Below are positions 33,143 through 42,008 of a stretch of DNA of 45,083 nt, in pieces. Both the position numbers and the translations under genes were made by a program. Source of the stretch: JBBIPA01 sp037443085 (lineage in GTDB: Bacteria > Chloroflexota > Dehalococcoidia > GIF9 > UBA5629); NCBI GenBank assembly GCA_037443085.1, contig JBBIPA010000011.1, positions 1-45,083 of the forward strand, in the 5' to 3' direction. The notes beneath the pieces are model-generated. The model was not told the origin of the DNA. It was given only the letters and a program-made list of their open reading frames with translations, and ran no database searches. Numbering within the stretch: position 1 is the first letter of the stretch; every line of letters begins with the position of its first letter.

Positions 33143-33171
33143 TAGACCCATCCGCTTCAGTACGATATAAT
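33143..33171 (+). promoter_or_regulatory. Promoter overlapping the rsmI start region
   Basis: TAGACC (33143-33148), a 17-base spacer and a consensus TATAAT (33166-33171) lie just before rsmI. An ATG at 33170 falls within the -10 box, so it cannot be in the mRNA; the GTG at 33185 is the usable start, with a leader of only about seven bases. Confidence 0.6.
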
Positions 33172-33184
33172 GTTGCATCGAATT

Positions 33185-34006
33185 GTGTCTGCGCTCTATA
33201 TTATCGCTACCCCCATAGGCAATCTGGAAGATATCACATTGCGAGCCTTGCGCTTACTGGGTCAGGTGAAATTGATCGCTGCTGAAGATACACGTACCAC
33301 ACGTCATTTGCTTAATGCCCATAACATAAAGGCTACGCTGACCAGCTATCATGAGCATAACAAAATGACCAAGCTGGGTTACCTGCTGCATTGCCTCGAG
33401 GAAGGGGATGTGGCGCTGATCTCGGAGGCCGGCATGCCCGGGTTAAGTGATACCGGCTACGAGCTAATCGCGGCTGCCATCGAGCGCGGTATTCCCGTGG
33501 TGCCCGTGCCCGGCGCCTCGGCAGTGACCACCGCCCTGGTGGCTTCGGGATTGCCCAGTGACCAGTTTCTCTATCTAGGCTTTTTACCGCGGCAAAAGGG
33601 AGACCGACAACGCCTGCTGAAATCCATTGTCAATGAACCGAGAACTATCATTGCCTTTGAAGCTCCCCACCGGCTAATAAGCTCGCTGAAAGATGCACTG
33701 GAAATACTGGGGGACAGGAAGATAGCCCTCTGCCGGGAGCTCACCAAGATTCATGAGGAAATATTCCGGGGCACGATAAGCCAGGCTATAGCGCGTTTCG
33801 TCCAGCCCAGAGGCGAGTTTACCCTGGTTATCGCCGGCAAAACGGCAACAGAGCCAGAGATTAACCGGCAAATTGAGCTGAAGCTGCGGAAGCTCTACCA
33901 ACAGGGTGCCACCGCTAAACAAGCAGTATCTCAACTGTCTCAAACGACGGGGACGCCTAAGAAGAAACTGTATCAAGCCTGGCTAAAACTGAGCAAAGGA
34001 GATTGA
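33185..34006 (+). CDS. rsmI: 16S rRNA (cytidine-2'-O) methyltransferase RsmI
   Basis: The 273-residue enzyme methylates the 2'-O of C1402 in 16S rRNA using S-adenosylmethionine. It has the family opening ALYIIATPIGNLEDITLRALR. Further motifs are EDTRTTRHLL, the SYHEHN segment, ALISEAGMPGLSDTGYE and VPVPGASAVTTAL. All are characteristic of the tetrapyrrole-methylase fold. The start is placed at GTG 33185, because the ATG 15 bases earlier lies inside the -10 box. It heads a run of four genes on this strand (zinc protein, metG, prenyl synthase) with close spacing. Confidence 0.95.
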   Translation: MSALYIIATPIGNLEDITLRALRLLGQVKLIAAEDTRTTRHLLNAHNIKATLTSYHEHNKMTKLGYLLHCLEEGDVALISEAGMPGLSDTGYELIAAAIERGIPVVPVPGASAVTTALVASGLPSDQFLYLGFLPRQKGDRQRLLKSIVNEPRTIIAFEAPHRLISSLKDALEILGDRKIALCRELTKIHEEIFRGTISQAIARFVQPRGEFTLVIAGKTATEPEINRQIELKLRKLYQQGATAKQAVSQLSQTTGTPKKKLYQAWLKLSKGD

Positions 34007-34008
34007 CT

Positions 34009-34218
34009 ATGCACCGCGGATGTATCGCCATAGGTGAAATCAAATGTGATATTTGTAACAATACTATTGAGCATGGAGAACGGTATCTCCTTATTTCCGA
34101 TGATGACGAGGCAGAAGAAAAAAAGCAGCGCATTTGCGTGGACTGCTGTATCAAGGAAAAACATGCCGCCTATATCAAGGAGAAGGGCGAGCAGGTGCTT
34201 ACTTTTTTCCCGGAGTAA
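34009..34218 (+). CDS. Small cysteine-rich zinc-finger-like protein
   Basis: The 69-residue protein starts at 34009, seven bases after AAAGGAG; an in-frame TTG six bases earlier is too close to that site. It contains CDICNNTIEHGERY and then CVDCC, a four-cysteine zinc-knuckle pattern, with an extra Cys in position 5. A basic, charged spacer lies between the pairs. The family is not recognised. It is placed two bases after the rsmI stop codon and 47 bases before metG, so it is probably co-expressed with translation genes and might have a role there. Confidence 0.8.
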   Translation: MHRGCIAIGEIKCDICNNTIEHGERYLLISDDDEAEEKKQRICVDCCIKEKHAAYIKEKGEQVLTFFPE

Positions 34219-34265
34219 CCGTGGTCATGATAGCATCTCAATATCTCTGGAGGTAAAGTCTCTTA

Positions 34266-35933
34266 TTGTCTGAGCACATTTTAGTAGCAGTTGCCTGGCC
34301 CTATGCCAATGGCCCTCTTCACATGGGGCATATTGCCGGCGCCTATTTGCCAGCGGATATCTTCGCCCGATATCACCGACTCAAGGGCAACAAGGTACTT
34401 ATGGTCTCCGGCAGCGACCAGCATGGAGCGCCGATTACCCTGCGCGCCGAGCATGAGGGAAAAAGTCCTCAGGAGATAGCCTCCAGATATCACCATGAAT
34501 TCCTGGATAGCTGGCAGAAACTGGGCATTTCCTTTGACTTGTTCACCAACACCGGCACTGCCAACCATGCCAGCGTAGTTCATGACATTTTCCTCAAATT
34601 ACTGGATAAAGGCTACCTCTACAAAGAGAGCATGCCCCAGGCGTATTGCCCCAAGTGCCAGCGCTTTATGCCTGACCGTTATGTGGAAGGCATCTGTCCT
34701 AACTGCCATTCCCCTAGCGCACGTGGTGACCAGTGCGACGAATGCGGCCGGACACTTAACCCCAGCGAGCTGCTTAATATTCACTGCCGCATCTGCGCTA
34801 CCACCCCGCGTTTCCAGAATTCCGAGCACTTTTTCTTCCGCCTGAGCGCCTTTGAAGACAAGCTTAAATCATGGGCTAAAGAGCAAACCCGCTGGCGACA
34901 GAATGTCATGAATTTTACCCTGGGCATACTCGAAGGCGGTCTTAAGGACCGTGCCATTACCAGGGACCTGGAGTGGGGGGTGACGGTGCCACAGCCCGGT
35001 TTTAAGCAAAAGCGTATCTATGTATGGTTCGAAGCAGTCATCGGCTACCTCTCAGCCAGCAAAGAATGGGCGATGTCTCAGGGCAATGATTCTGCTTGGA
35101 AGCCTTTCTGGAACGGCGAAGCTAAGAGCTATTATTTCATCGGCAAGGACAACATCCCCTTCCACACGCTTATCTGGCCAGCCATGCTGATGGGATATGA
35201 AGGCCTGGCATTACCTTTCGATGTGCCAGCCAACGAATTTCTGACCATCGAGGGAAAAAAGCTTTCCACCAGCCGTAACTGGGCGGTATGGGTTCCAGAC
35301 TATCTGGAGAGCTATGACCCTGACCCGCTGCGCTACGTCCTGTCCATCAATATGCCGGAAACAGGTGATACCGATTTCTCCTGGCGCGAATTCCTCCGCC
35401 GCAACAACGATGAACTGGTAGCCACCTACGGTAATCTGGCAAACAGGGTACTAAGCTTTGCCAACCGCAATTTTGACGGAGCCGTGCCTGATGCTGGAGA
35501 ACTGGACAGCCAGACCATAGAACTGATTGGTAAGGCTGAGGAAGCCCTGAACAGAGTGGATAAATTCATCAAGCAGTGCCATTTCAAAGAAGGCATCAAG
35601 GCAGCCATGGCATTGGCGCAGGAAGCCAACAAATACCTGGATGCCAAAGCCCCCTGGAAAAGCATCAAGCAGAACAGCCAGGCTGCGGCAATGGCTGTTT
35701 ATGGGGCAATGGCAGCATTATCTGCCTTAAAGACCATGCTTTACCCCTACCTGCCCTTCAGCTCGCAGAAACTCCACCATTATCTGGGCTTCGAGGGAAC
35801 TATCGAATCGGGTAGCTGGAAGTTCCAGTTACCTGAGACAGGTCAGAAACTACCTCCACCGCAACCACTGTTCACCAAACTGGATGACAGCATCGTTGAT
35901 AAAGAAATGAGCCGACTGGGAAGTACCAAATGA
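34266..35933 (+). CDS. metG: Methionyl-tRNA synthetase
   Basis: The 555-residue enzyme charges tRNA-Met. The class I signature HMGH is at residues 19-22 in PYANGPLHMGH, and the KMSKS loop is present as KKLSTSRNW near residue 335. The connecting peptide has four CxxC knuckles (CPKC, CPNC, CDEC, CRIC), the two-zinc form. The protein ends without the extra C-terminal EMAP/Trbp111-like domain. The start is a TTG with GGAGG 12 bases upstream. The stop overlaps the start of the polyprenyl synthase gene by four bases, so they are translationally coupled. Confidence 0.97.
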   Translation: MSEHILVAVAWPYANGPLHMGHIAGAYLPADIFARYHRLKGNKVLMVSGSDQHGAPITLRAEHEGKSPQEIASRYHHEFLDSWQKLGISFDLFTNTGTANHASVVHDIFLKLLDKGYLYKESMPQAYCPKCQRFMPDRYVEGICPNCHSPSARGDQCDECGRTLNPSELLNIHCRICATTPRFQNSEHFFFRLSAFEDKLKSWAKEQTRWRQNVMNFTLGILEGGLKDRAITRDLEWGVTVPQPGFKQKRIYVWFEAVIGYLSASKEWAMSQGNDSAWKPFWNGEAKSYYFIGKDNIPFHTLIWPAMLMGYEGLALPFDVPANEFLTIEGKKLSTSRNWAVWVPDYLESYDPDPLRYVLSINMPETGDTDFSWREFLRRNNDELVATYGNLANRVLSFANRNFDGAVPDAGELDSQTIELIGKAEEALNRVDKFIKQCHFKEGIKAAMALAQEANKYLDAKAPWKSIKQNSQAAAMAVYGAMAALSALKTMLYPYLPFSSQKLHHYLGFEGTIESGSWKFQLPETGQKLPPPQPLFTKLDDSIVDKEMSRLGSTK

Positions 35934-36892
35934 GCCTTGACAGCATTTACCAGCCGATAAAAGACGACCTAGTAAAAATCGACCAGAGCCTGGAGTCAGT
36001 CGCCAATGTTGATATTCCTTTGCTCTCTCAACTGCTGGAATATCTGTTGAAAAACGGAGGTAAAAGAATCAGGCCATCGCTTACCTTGCTTGCCGGCAAG
36101 TTTTGCAGCTACGACCTCTCTCTGTTGATACCGATGGCAACAGCAGTGGAGCTGCTGCACAATGCCACTTTAGTACACGACGATATTGTGGATAATGCGC
36201 TGACCCGCCGCGGCAAGCAATCAATCAGTCACGCCTGGGGAGAAGCCAGCGCCCTGCTTCTGGGCGACTATCTCTTCGCCAGGGCAGGCAGGCTTGTCGC
36301 CAGTACCGGAAATCTCAGGGTGGTAAAGCTTTTTGCCCAGACGCTGATGACCATTTCCAGTGGTGAGTTAGCTCAGATAAATGTTTTTTTCGATAGAAAA
36401 CGAGCGCGCGACCATTACTATGAGTGGATAAACGCCAAGACAGCATGCCTTTTCTCCATGGCAACCGAATCAGGCGCTGTTTTGAGTCAGTCGCCCGAAC
36501 CGGTAATAGAGGCGTTGATAGATTATGGGCACAATTTCGGCATGGCTTTCCAGATTATCGACGATGTGCTCGATTTCACTGGACGGGAAGATGAAATGGG
36601 CAAGCCGGTTGGCTCCGACCTGATAGAAGGAGCGGTAACGCTGCCATCGATAATTTTTGCCGAATCCAACCCCGATGGCAATTTGATTAAAAGCATTGTT
36701 GAAAACAAAGACACGGATAAGGTGGCACTGGTTGTGGACAAAATTCGCAATTCATCGATAATCGATGAGTGTCTGGTCATAGCCTCTGATTTTGGCTCCA
36801 GAGCCTGTAAAGCTCTGGAGAAAGTACCCGACAATAGCGCCCACCAATCCTTGATTGACCTGGCTACCTACATTATCAAGCGCAGAAAGTAG
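35930..36892 (+). CDS. Long-chain polyprenyl diphosphate synthase
   Basis: The 320-residue enzyme adds isopentenyl units to an allylic diphosphate in trans. Both metal motifs are intact: DDIVD at residues 84-88 and DDVLD at 211-215. GGKRIRPSL is near residue 43. The residue five before the first motif is a small Ala (Ala79), which in this family allows long products, so a quinone side-chain precursor of the C40-C50 range is likely. It overlaps metG by four bases and is convergent with ftsH. Confidence 0.94.
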   Translation: MSLDSIYQPIKDDLVKIDQSLESVANVDIPLLSQLLEYLLKNGGKRIRPSLTLLAGKFCSYDLSLLIPMATAVELLHNATLVHDDIVDNALTRRGKQSISHAWGEASALLLGDYLFARAGRLVASTGNLRVVKLFAQTLMTISSGELAQINVFFDRKRARDHYYEWINAKTACLFSMATESGAVLSQSPEPVIEALIDYGHNFGMAFQIIDDVLDFTGREDEMGKPVGSDLIEGAVTLPSIIFAESNPDGNLIKSIVENKDTDKVALVVDKIRNSSIIDECLVIASDFGSRACKALEKVPDNSAHQSLIDLATYIIKRRK

Positions 36893-36925
36893 GTGGCTGA
36901 CACAAGTTCAGATTCGCAGTTACCT

Positions 36926-38767
36926 TTATGACGCGGCTACACTGGTTTCAGCTTCCGCAGGCAACGGCTGCTTCATCAGCGCTGCGAATCCCGCATCATC
37001 AATAGTCTCCACCGTAATAAGCTGTTCGGCAATCAGCTTCAGCCGCTCCCTATTTTCAGAAAGGACTCTGGTTGCCGTCTCATGAGCATGCCTGATGAGC
37101 AGGTGAACTTCCTCGTCAATCTGCAATGCTATCTTCTCGCTGTAATCACGCTGCTCATGAATCTCTCTGCCCAGGAATACCATCTCTTCACGCTTGCCAA
37201 AGGTGCGCGGGCCCAGCCTGGTGCTCATGCCATATTCGGTGACCATTTTGCGGGCTAGCTTGGTTGCCTGCTCCAGGTCATTCTGGGCACCGGTGCTCAC
37301 TTCGCGAAAGGCAATCTCCTCAGCAGTACGCCCGGCCAAACTTACCGCCAGTATATCCTCGAATTGAGAGCGCGTCCACAAATGGCGGTCCTCAGTAGGC
37401 AAGAAACGCGTCCAGCCTCCCGCCATTCCCCTCGCCACAATAGAAATTTTATGTACCGGGTCAGCATTGGGTAGCATCTTGGCTGCCAGCGCATGCCCCG
37501 CCTCATGATAAGCAGTTATCTCTTTTTCTTTCTGGCTGATAATACGCCCTTTCCTCTCAGGTCCAGCAATGACACGGTCAATGGAGTCTTCTAATTCCTT
37601 GGTGCCTATCTCTTTAAGATCACGCCTCGCTGCCAGAATAGCCGCCTCATTGATTAAATTAGCCAGGTCAGCACCACTGAAGCCAGGAGTCTGCTTGGCT
37701 ATTACTTCAAAAGTGGCATCTTTGCCCAGGGGCTTACCCTTGGCGTGCACATTGAGTATAGCTTTGCGGCCATTGACGTCCGGCTGGTCGATTACCACAT
37801 GGCGGTCAAAGCGGCCGGGACGCAGCAAAGCCGGGTCTAGGATATCAGGACGATTGGTAGCAGCAAGGACGATGATATTGGTATTGGTATCGAAGCCATC
37901 CATCTCTACCAGTATCTGGTTGAGCGTCTGCTCCCGCTCGTCATGGCCACCGCCCAGACCAGCTCCGCGGTGCCTGCCCACAGCATCAATTTCATCCACA
38001 AAAACAATACAGGGAGTATTGCGCTTAGCCTGGTCGAAAAGATCTCTTACCCTTGACGCGCCAACACCAACAAACATTTCTACGAATTCACTGCCGCTGA
38101 TAGAATAGAAGGGAACCGCCGCCTCACCAGCTACCGCCTTGGCTATCAATGTCTTGCCACAGCCAGGAGGCCCAACCAGGAGCACCCCGCGTGGAATACG
38201 GGCGCCCAAAGCCTGGAACTTCTGAGGCGATTTGAGAAACTCCACCACCTCCTGCAGTTCACCCTTGGCCTCATCAACTCCGGCGACATCGGCGAAGGTC
38301 ACCGTAGGTTTGCTGCCGCTCGCCAGCCGCGCCCGGCTCTTACCGAAGTTGAACGCCTGAGTATTGGCGCCGCGAGCCGACCGAAACAAAAAGAAAAGCA
38401 ACACGCCGAATAACAGCAGCGGCAGGAAACTGAGCAGAATACCTCCCCAATCGAACCCGCCGGACTTAACATCAAGGCTAATCTTGCCATCATCCAGAGA
38501 CACCCCGGCAGTTTTAAGAGCGTCCATAAGCTCTTTGGTGCTGCCCACAAAAGCTGTCTTTACAACTTCCTTACCCTTCTTTACACCAAGCAGGGTATTT
38601 CCTTGCTGCTGAATAGTATCTATATCACCGCTGTTAGCCCTTTTAACAAAGTCATAAAAACCGACTTCTTCCGGGCCTTTCGATGACGATAAGAAGCTAA
38701 ACGCCAGAGCTACTATGGCGATAAGAATAACCAGATAAAACAAGCTGCCCTGCCACCATCGTTTCAT
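36926..38767 (-). CDS. ftsH: ATP-dependent zinc metalloprotease FtsH
   Basis: The 613-residue protein is the membrane-bound AAA+ protease that removes damaged or unassembled proteins. Two membrane helices lie near residues 8-27 and 108-128. The Walker A loop GPPGCGKT is at 199-206, Walker B in FVDEID at 256-260, the pore loop MFVGVG at 231-236 and the zinc site HEAGH at 421-425. TATAAT on the minus strand (38798-38793) and a GGAGG site precede the ATG. It is convergent with the polyprenyl synthase and divergent from rsfS. Confidence 0.97.
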   Translation of the reverse strand: MKRWWQGSLFYLVILIAIVALAFSFLSSSKGPEEVGFYDFVKRANSGDIDTIQQQGNTLLGVKKGKEVVKTAFVGSTKELMDALKTAGVSLDDGKISLDVKSGGFDWGGILLSFLPLLLFGVLLFFLFRSARGANTQAFNFGKSRARLASGSKPTVTFADVAGVDEAKGELQEVVEFLKSPQKFQALGARIPRGVLLVGPPGCGKTLIAKAVAGEAAVPFYSISGSEFVEMFVGVGASRVRDLFDQAKRNTPCIVFVDEIDAVGRHRGAGLGGGHDEREQTLNQILVEMDGFDTNTNIIVLAATNRPDILDPALLRPGRFDRHVVIDQPDVNGRKAILNVHAKGKPLGKDATFEVIAKQTPGFSGADLANLINEAAILAARRDLKEIGTKELEDSIDRVIAGPERKGRIISQKEKEITAYHEAGHALAAKMLPNADPVHKISIVARGMAGGWTRFLPTEDRHLWTRSQFEDILAVSLAGRTAEEIAFREVSTGAQNDLEQATKLARKMVTEYGMSTRLGPRTFGKREEMVFLGREIHEQRDYSEKIALQIDEEVHLLIRHAHETATRVLSENRERLKLIAEQLITVETIDDAGFAALMKQPLPAEAETSVAAS

Positions 38768-38848
38768 ACTATCTCTTTTCCTCCGAGCTTAAATTATAAC
38801 AGAAATTCGGATATACGTGTAAAAGACCTCTGATAATCAGTTGCATGG

Positions 38849-38877
38849 TTGGAAATATGGTATAATTTAGCTATAAT
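38849..38877 (+). promoter_or_regulatory. Promoter of rsfS
   Basis: TTGGAA (38849-38854), a 17-base spacer and a consensus TATAAT (38872-38877) lie 34 bases before the rsfS start. A second TATAAT at 38861 has no well-placed -35 box. Confidence 0.6.
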
Positions 38878-38910
38878 CGTATTTAGAGAAATCAGCAAGG
38901 GGAGCCAGGT

Positions 38911-39255
38911 CTGAAATCAACAGAAATAGCTCGTAAAGTAGTGGAATCTGCTGCAGACAAGCAGGCTGACAACGTGGTGATGCTGGATACCCAAAAAATC
39001 TGCTCCTTTGCTGATTATTTTGTTATCTGCAACGCCGACAGCACCCGCCAGATTGAGGCCATCCGGGAAGAAATCACTAAAACACTCAAACAAGATGGAG
39101 TCCTGCCCCACCACAGCGAGGGCACTGCCGCTTCCGGATGGGTTTTGCTCGACCTTGGCGGCGTTATTGTCCATATCTTTTCATCCCAGCAGCGTGAGTA
39201 CTATAAGCTGGATGAATTGTGGGGCGAAGCCACGCCGGTGGTCAGGATCCAGTAA
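38911..39255 (+). CDS. rsfS: Ribosome silencing factor RsfS, probable CTG start
   Basis: The 114-residue protein is of the RsfS/Iojap family, which binds L14 and blocks subunit joining when nutrients are scarce. SFADYFVICNADSTRQIEAI and the final HIFSSQQREYYKLDELWG are typical. Homologues begin about ten residues before the first in-frame ATG/GTG/TTG (a GTG at 38941). A CTG at 38911 lies six bases after AAGGGGAG and gives the right length, with an in-frame stop a little further up. The start is therefore taken as CTG. The end overlaps convergent ndk by 14 bases. Confidence 0.88.
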   Translation: MKSTEIARKVVESAADKQADNVVMLDTQKICSFADYFVICNADSTRQIEAIREEITKTLKQDGVLPHHSEGTAASGWVLLDLGGVIVHIFSSQQREYYKLDELWGEATPVVRIQ

Positions 39256-39694
39256 CCCACCTGTCAATATCTCTAGAGTAACCCAGAATCTCCGCCGGTG
39301 AGAAGAAGATGCTTATTTCCTTGGCAGCATTTTCCACTGAATCCGAGCCATGCACCAGATTGTGCTGAAGGTCAATCCCAAAATCACCCCTAATCGTTCC
39401 CGGCGATGCCTTGGCTGAGTTAGTTTCGCCCATGGTCTGCCGTATCACCTCCACGGCATTCTTGCCTTCGAATACGGCAGCAATGATGGGACTAGAGGTA
39501 ATAAATTTAATCAGGTCATTGAAGAACGGCTTGTTCTGATGGATAGCATAGTGGCGCTGTGCCAGGGCTTTGTCCATCTGAATCATCTTCATGGCGGCAA
39601 TTCTCAGCCCGCGCCGTTCCAGACGCGAAATGATTGTCCCCGCCAGACCTCGCTGTACTGCATCGGGCTTAATCAATACCAGACTTCGTTCCAT
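39242..39694 (-). CDS. ndk: Nucleoside diphosphate kinase
   Basis: The 150-residue enzyme balances NTP pools by moving phosphate through an active-site histidine, His115 in NLVHGSDS. The opening ERSLVLIKPDAVQRGLAG and the GTIRGDFG segment are canonical. Length is normal. AAAAGGAG lies before the ATG. It is the last gene of a four-gene minus-strand set (thiL, tsaE, tsaB, ndk) with a 33-base gap from tsaB, so it is probably part of the same transcript. Confidence 0.97.
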   Translation of the reverse strand: MERSLVLIKPDAVQRGLAGTIISRLERRGLRIAAMKMIQMDKALAQRHYAIHQNKPFFNDLIKFITSSPIIAAVFEGKNAVEVIRQTMGETNSAKASPGTIRGDFGIDLQHNLVHGSDSVENAAKEISIFFSPAEILGYSRDIDRWVTGS

Positions 39695-39727
39695 GCTAAA
39701 CTCCTTTTAATTCATTCTTGCACATGG

Positions 39728-40405
39728 CTATTTTGTCTTGCGCTGGGTGATTGGCGGCGGCCGCAAATATAGTGGTTGCAGAGTGGCTGGATTATCACGC
39801 TCTCCCTTCTCCAGTTTTTTCCAGCCGAGTAGTGCCAGGTAGCTGGCGCGGCGCAATCGAGCTGCAGCCTCAGGTATAACCGCCATCTCGCCGAATTTCT
39901 CTCGCAATTGCTGAACCACCGCCTCTGGAATCTCTCCACAAAAAATTGTTCTCTCATTAATCTGCTGGCACAGGGCATCCACGGTAGTAATATGTTCCGC
40001 CGCCAGACAGCGCCAGTCGTTGTCCCACCGGTAAAACGCAATGGCAATCTCACTGCGGCCGGCATTGTGAACAGGGCACAGCAGCAAGCCGGTAACAGCA
40101 AAGGGATACGCGGCTATTTCCAGAGTGCCAATGCCCACGAGGGGAACGTTCAAAGCAAAAGCCAACCCCTTCGCAGTGCTCATGCCGACACGAAGGCCGT
40201 TGAAACTGCCCGGTCCTTTAGCCACAAAGATGGCCTCCAGAGACTTCTGACTCACCTTAGCCTGGTGCAACATCAGCTCTATGTTGGGCACCAGCTCGAC
40301 GGTGTGGTTCTGTCCGGAATGCCAGGTCAGCTCAGCCATGGTATCGCCCTGATGCGCCAGAGCGATGCTGGCGAAATCTGTGGAGGTGTCGATAGCTAAT
40401 TCCAT
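39728..40405 (-). CDS. tsaB: tRNA N6-threonylcarbamoyladenosine synthesis protein TsaB
   Basis: The 225-residue protein is the TsaB partner in t6A37 tRNA modification, needed with TsaC, TsaD and TsaE. It has the ASKHA-type opening ELAIDTSTDFASIAL and the GPGSFNGLRVGMSTAKGLA motif near residue 65; most homologues have Thr where Asn stands. The start overlaps the end of tsaE by ten bases. TsaD and TsaC are not in this window. Confidence 0.95.
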   Translation of the reverse strand: MELAIDTSTDFASIALAHQGDTMAELTWHSGQNHTVELVPNIELMLHQAKVSQKSLEAIFVAKGPGSFNGLRVGMSTAKGLAFALNVPLVGIGTLEIAAYPFAVTGLLLCPVHNAGRSEIAIAFYRWDNDWRCLAAEHITTVDALCQQINERTIFCGEIPEAVVQQLREKFGEMAVIPEAAARLRRASYLALLGWKKLEKGERDNPATLQPLYLRPPPITQRKTK

Positions 40406-40887
40406 GTTTCCAGCTCTTTCTCCAGTAATTCCAATAACTGCTGGTAATGGCTACCCTTTGGCTCCAGGCTCAAAGAACGCTCAGCAGGCGAGATATAATC
40501 AAGCTTTATCAGCAAGTGCTCCTCCGGCATTACCTCCATGCCTTTCTCTGCCCATTCGATAACACAAAGACCCTGGCCATACAGGTACTCCTCAAGCCTC
40601 AAATCTACAATTTCCTCGATACGCTCCAGGCGGTACAGGTCGATGTGATATAAAGGCAACCTGCCATGATATTCCCTGACCAAGACAAAGGACGGGCTAA
40701 AAGCATATTCTTTCACCCCGCCCCCCCAGGCAATCCCCTGAGTCAGGCAGGTCTTGCCACTGCCCAGATTGCCGGCAAGCAAAAACACATCGCCCGCCTG
40801 AGCCAATCTCCCCAGTCGCCTGCCCAATTCCTGAGTCTGCTCCGGGCTATGCGAAACAAGTGATAATGACGCCTTTCTCTTGCTCAT
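40396..40887 (-). CDS. tsaE: tRNA threonylcarbamoyladenosine ATPase TsaE
   Basis: The 163-residue P-loop protein is the ATPase of the t6A complex. The Walker A loop GNLGSGKT is near residue 39, followed by the YAFSPSFVLVREY, HIDLYRLE and VIEWAEKG motifs that define the family. It overlaps thiL by four bases upstream and tsaB by ten bases downstream, which shows tight coupling of the modification genes. Confidence 0.96.
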   Translation of the reverse strand: MSKRKASLSLVSHSPEQTQELGRRLGRLAQAGDVFLLAGNLGSGKTCLTQGIAWGGGVKEYAFSPSFVLVREYHGRLPLYHIDLYRLERIEEIVDLRLEEYLYGQGLCVIEWAEKGMEVMPEEHLLIKLDYISPAERSLSLEPKGSHYQQLLELLEKELETWN

Positions 40888-41894
40888 GTCTTTGACTTGA
40901 AATGGTCCCAGCCACCCTTCGTCACTGGAACAGTATTTCCAGCAGCATCGACTAAGGTCACCTGACCCGGCATCCCTTCAGTTATTTCACCAATAACAGT
41001 GATAGAACAGGACACTGCCTTTTTCACTTTATCTATAACTTTGCCGGGCGCTGTGAACAGGAGCTCATAATCCTCGCCGCCGGATAAAGCCAGCTGTTCA
41101 GCATCATCTTTGAAGTCAGCCCTGAGCGTCGGATGAATCGGTACCAGGTCTCGCCGTATTCTGGCGCTGACCCGGCTTGCCTTACACACATGAGCCAGGT
41201 CAGCTATCAAACCATCGCTGATATCTATGGCAGCCTTGACTCCGCAGCGAAGCAGCGCCTGCCCTTCCTTTACCCGGGGCATCGGCTTAAGATGAGCTTC
41301 TCTGAGCAACTGGTTCGTTTCGCTATCAAATTTCAAATTTTGCTTGAGCATCTTCAGCCCAGCGGTTGACAGTCCGGTATAACCGGTAATTGCTACCAGG
41401 TCACCAATCCTGGCCGCTGAGCGTTTAAGTGCCTCTTTACCTTTCAGTACGCCGAAAACAGTGATGGCGACCATCACTTTCTCAGCGGCGGAAACATTGC
41501 CGCCGACTATAGCAACGCCGAATCGGTTACCAACCTCAACCATACCTCGGTACAGGTTCGCTACGCCATCAGCTTCAATATCACCGGGCAGCGCCAGCGA
41601 CACCAGTGCATAATAAGGAACACCACCCATGGCGGCAATATCGCTTAAGTTGGCGGCCATCGATTTCCAGCCCAGCTCTGCCCATGTACACAGGCTCAAG
41701 TCGAAATGCACATCCTGAATCATGCTGTCGGTTGTGGCTAGCTGGATTGCGTCGTCGGTTTTCCACGCTGCAGCATCATCACTGATACCGATGAGCAACT
41801 TCTGCCACGAGGCATCGTGGGGATTTTTGGTTCTGTCAACAATATCTGCCAGCAACCTGATTAAGCCGAACTCACCCAGTTTTGAAATTTTCAC
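40884..41894 (-). CDS. thiL: Thiamine-monophosphate kinase, GTG start
   Basis: The 336-residue enzyme phosphorylates thiamine monophosphate to the active diphosphate. It shows the opening KLGEFGLIRLL, the ISDDAAAW nucleotide motif, IVGGNVSAAEKVMV and the final AIDISDGLIADL and SGGEDYELLF segments. An upstream in-frame GTG at 41912 would run through a consensus TATAAT (41906-41901), so the start is placed at GTG 41894, only six bases past the -10 box, and the mRNA would be leaderless. It heads the thiL-tsaE-tsaB-ndk set. Confidence 0.95.
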   Translation of the reverse strand: MKISKLGEFGLIRLLADIVDRTKNPHDASWQKLLIGISDDAAAWKTDDAIQLATTDSMIQDVHFDLSLCTWAELGWKSMAANLSDIAAMGGVPYYALVSLALPGDIEADGVANLYRGMVEVGNRFGVAIVGGNVSAAEKVMVAITVFGVLKGKEALKRSAARIGDLVAITGYTGLSTAGLKMLKQNLKFDSETNQLLREAHLKPMPRVKEGQALLRCGVKAAIDISDGLIADLAHVCKASRVSARIRRDLVPIHPTLRADFKDDAEQLALSGGEDYELLFTAPGKVIDKVKKAVSCSITVIGEITEGMPGQVTLVDAAGNTVPVTKGGWDHFKSKT

Positions 41895-41958
41895 GGCTGG
41901 ATTATAGCACACGCTTTCAAATTTAGGTTAAAACGGTTAAATGCAGCAGCCAAAAGTC

Positions 41959-41987
41959 TTGTATAGAACTAACACAAGTTATATAAT
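41959..41987 (+). promoter_or_regulatory. Promoter of the double zinc-ribbon protein gene
   Basis: TTGTAT (41959-41964), a 17-base spacer and a perfect TATAAT (41982-41987) lie 22 bases before the ATG, with AAAAGGAGG in between. Confidence 0.75.
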
Positions 41988-42008
41988 GCCTAAAAGGAGG
42001 GTGATAGT

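Noticed and set aside
34034..34273. Overlapping frame after rsmI considered as a gene
   Set aside because: It lies in another frame over the small zinc-finger gene, which has the ribosome site and the cysteine pattern.
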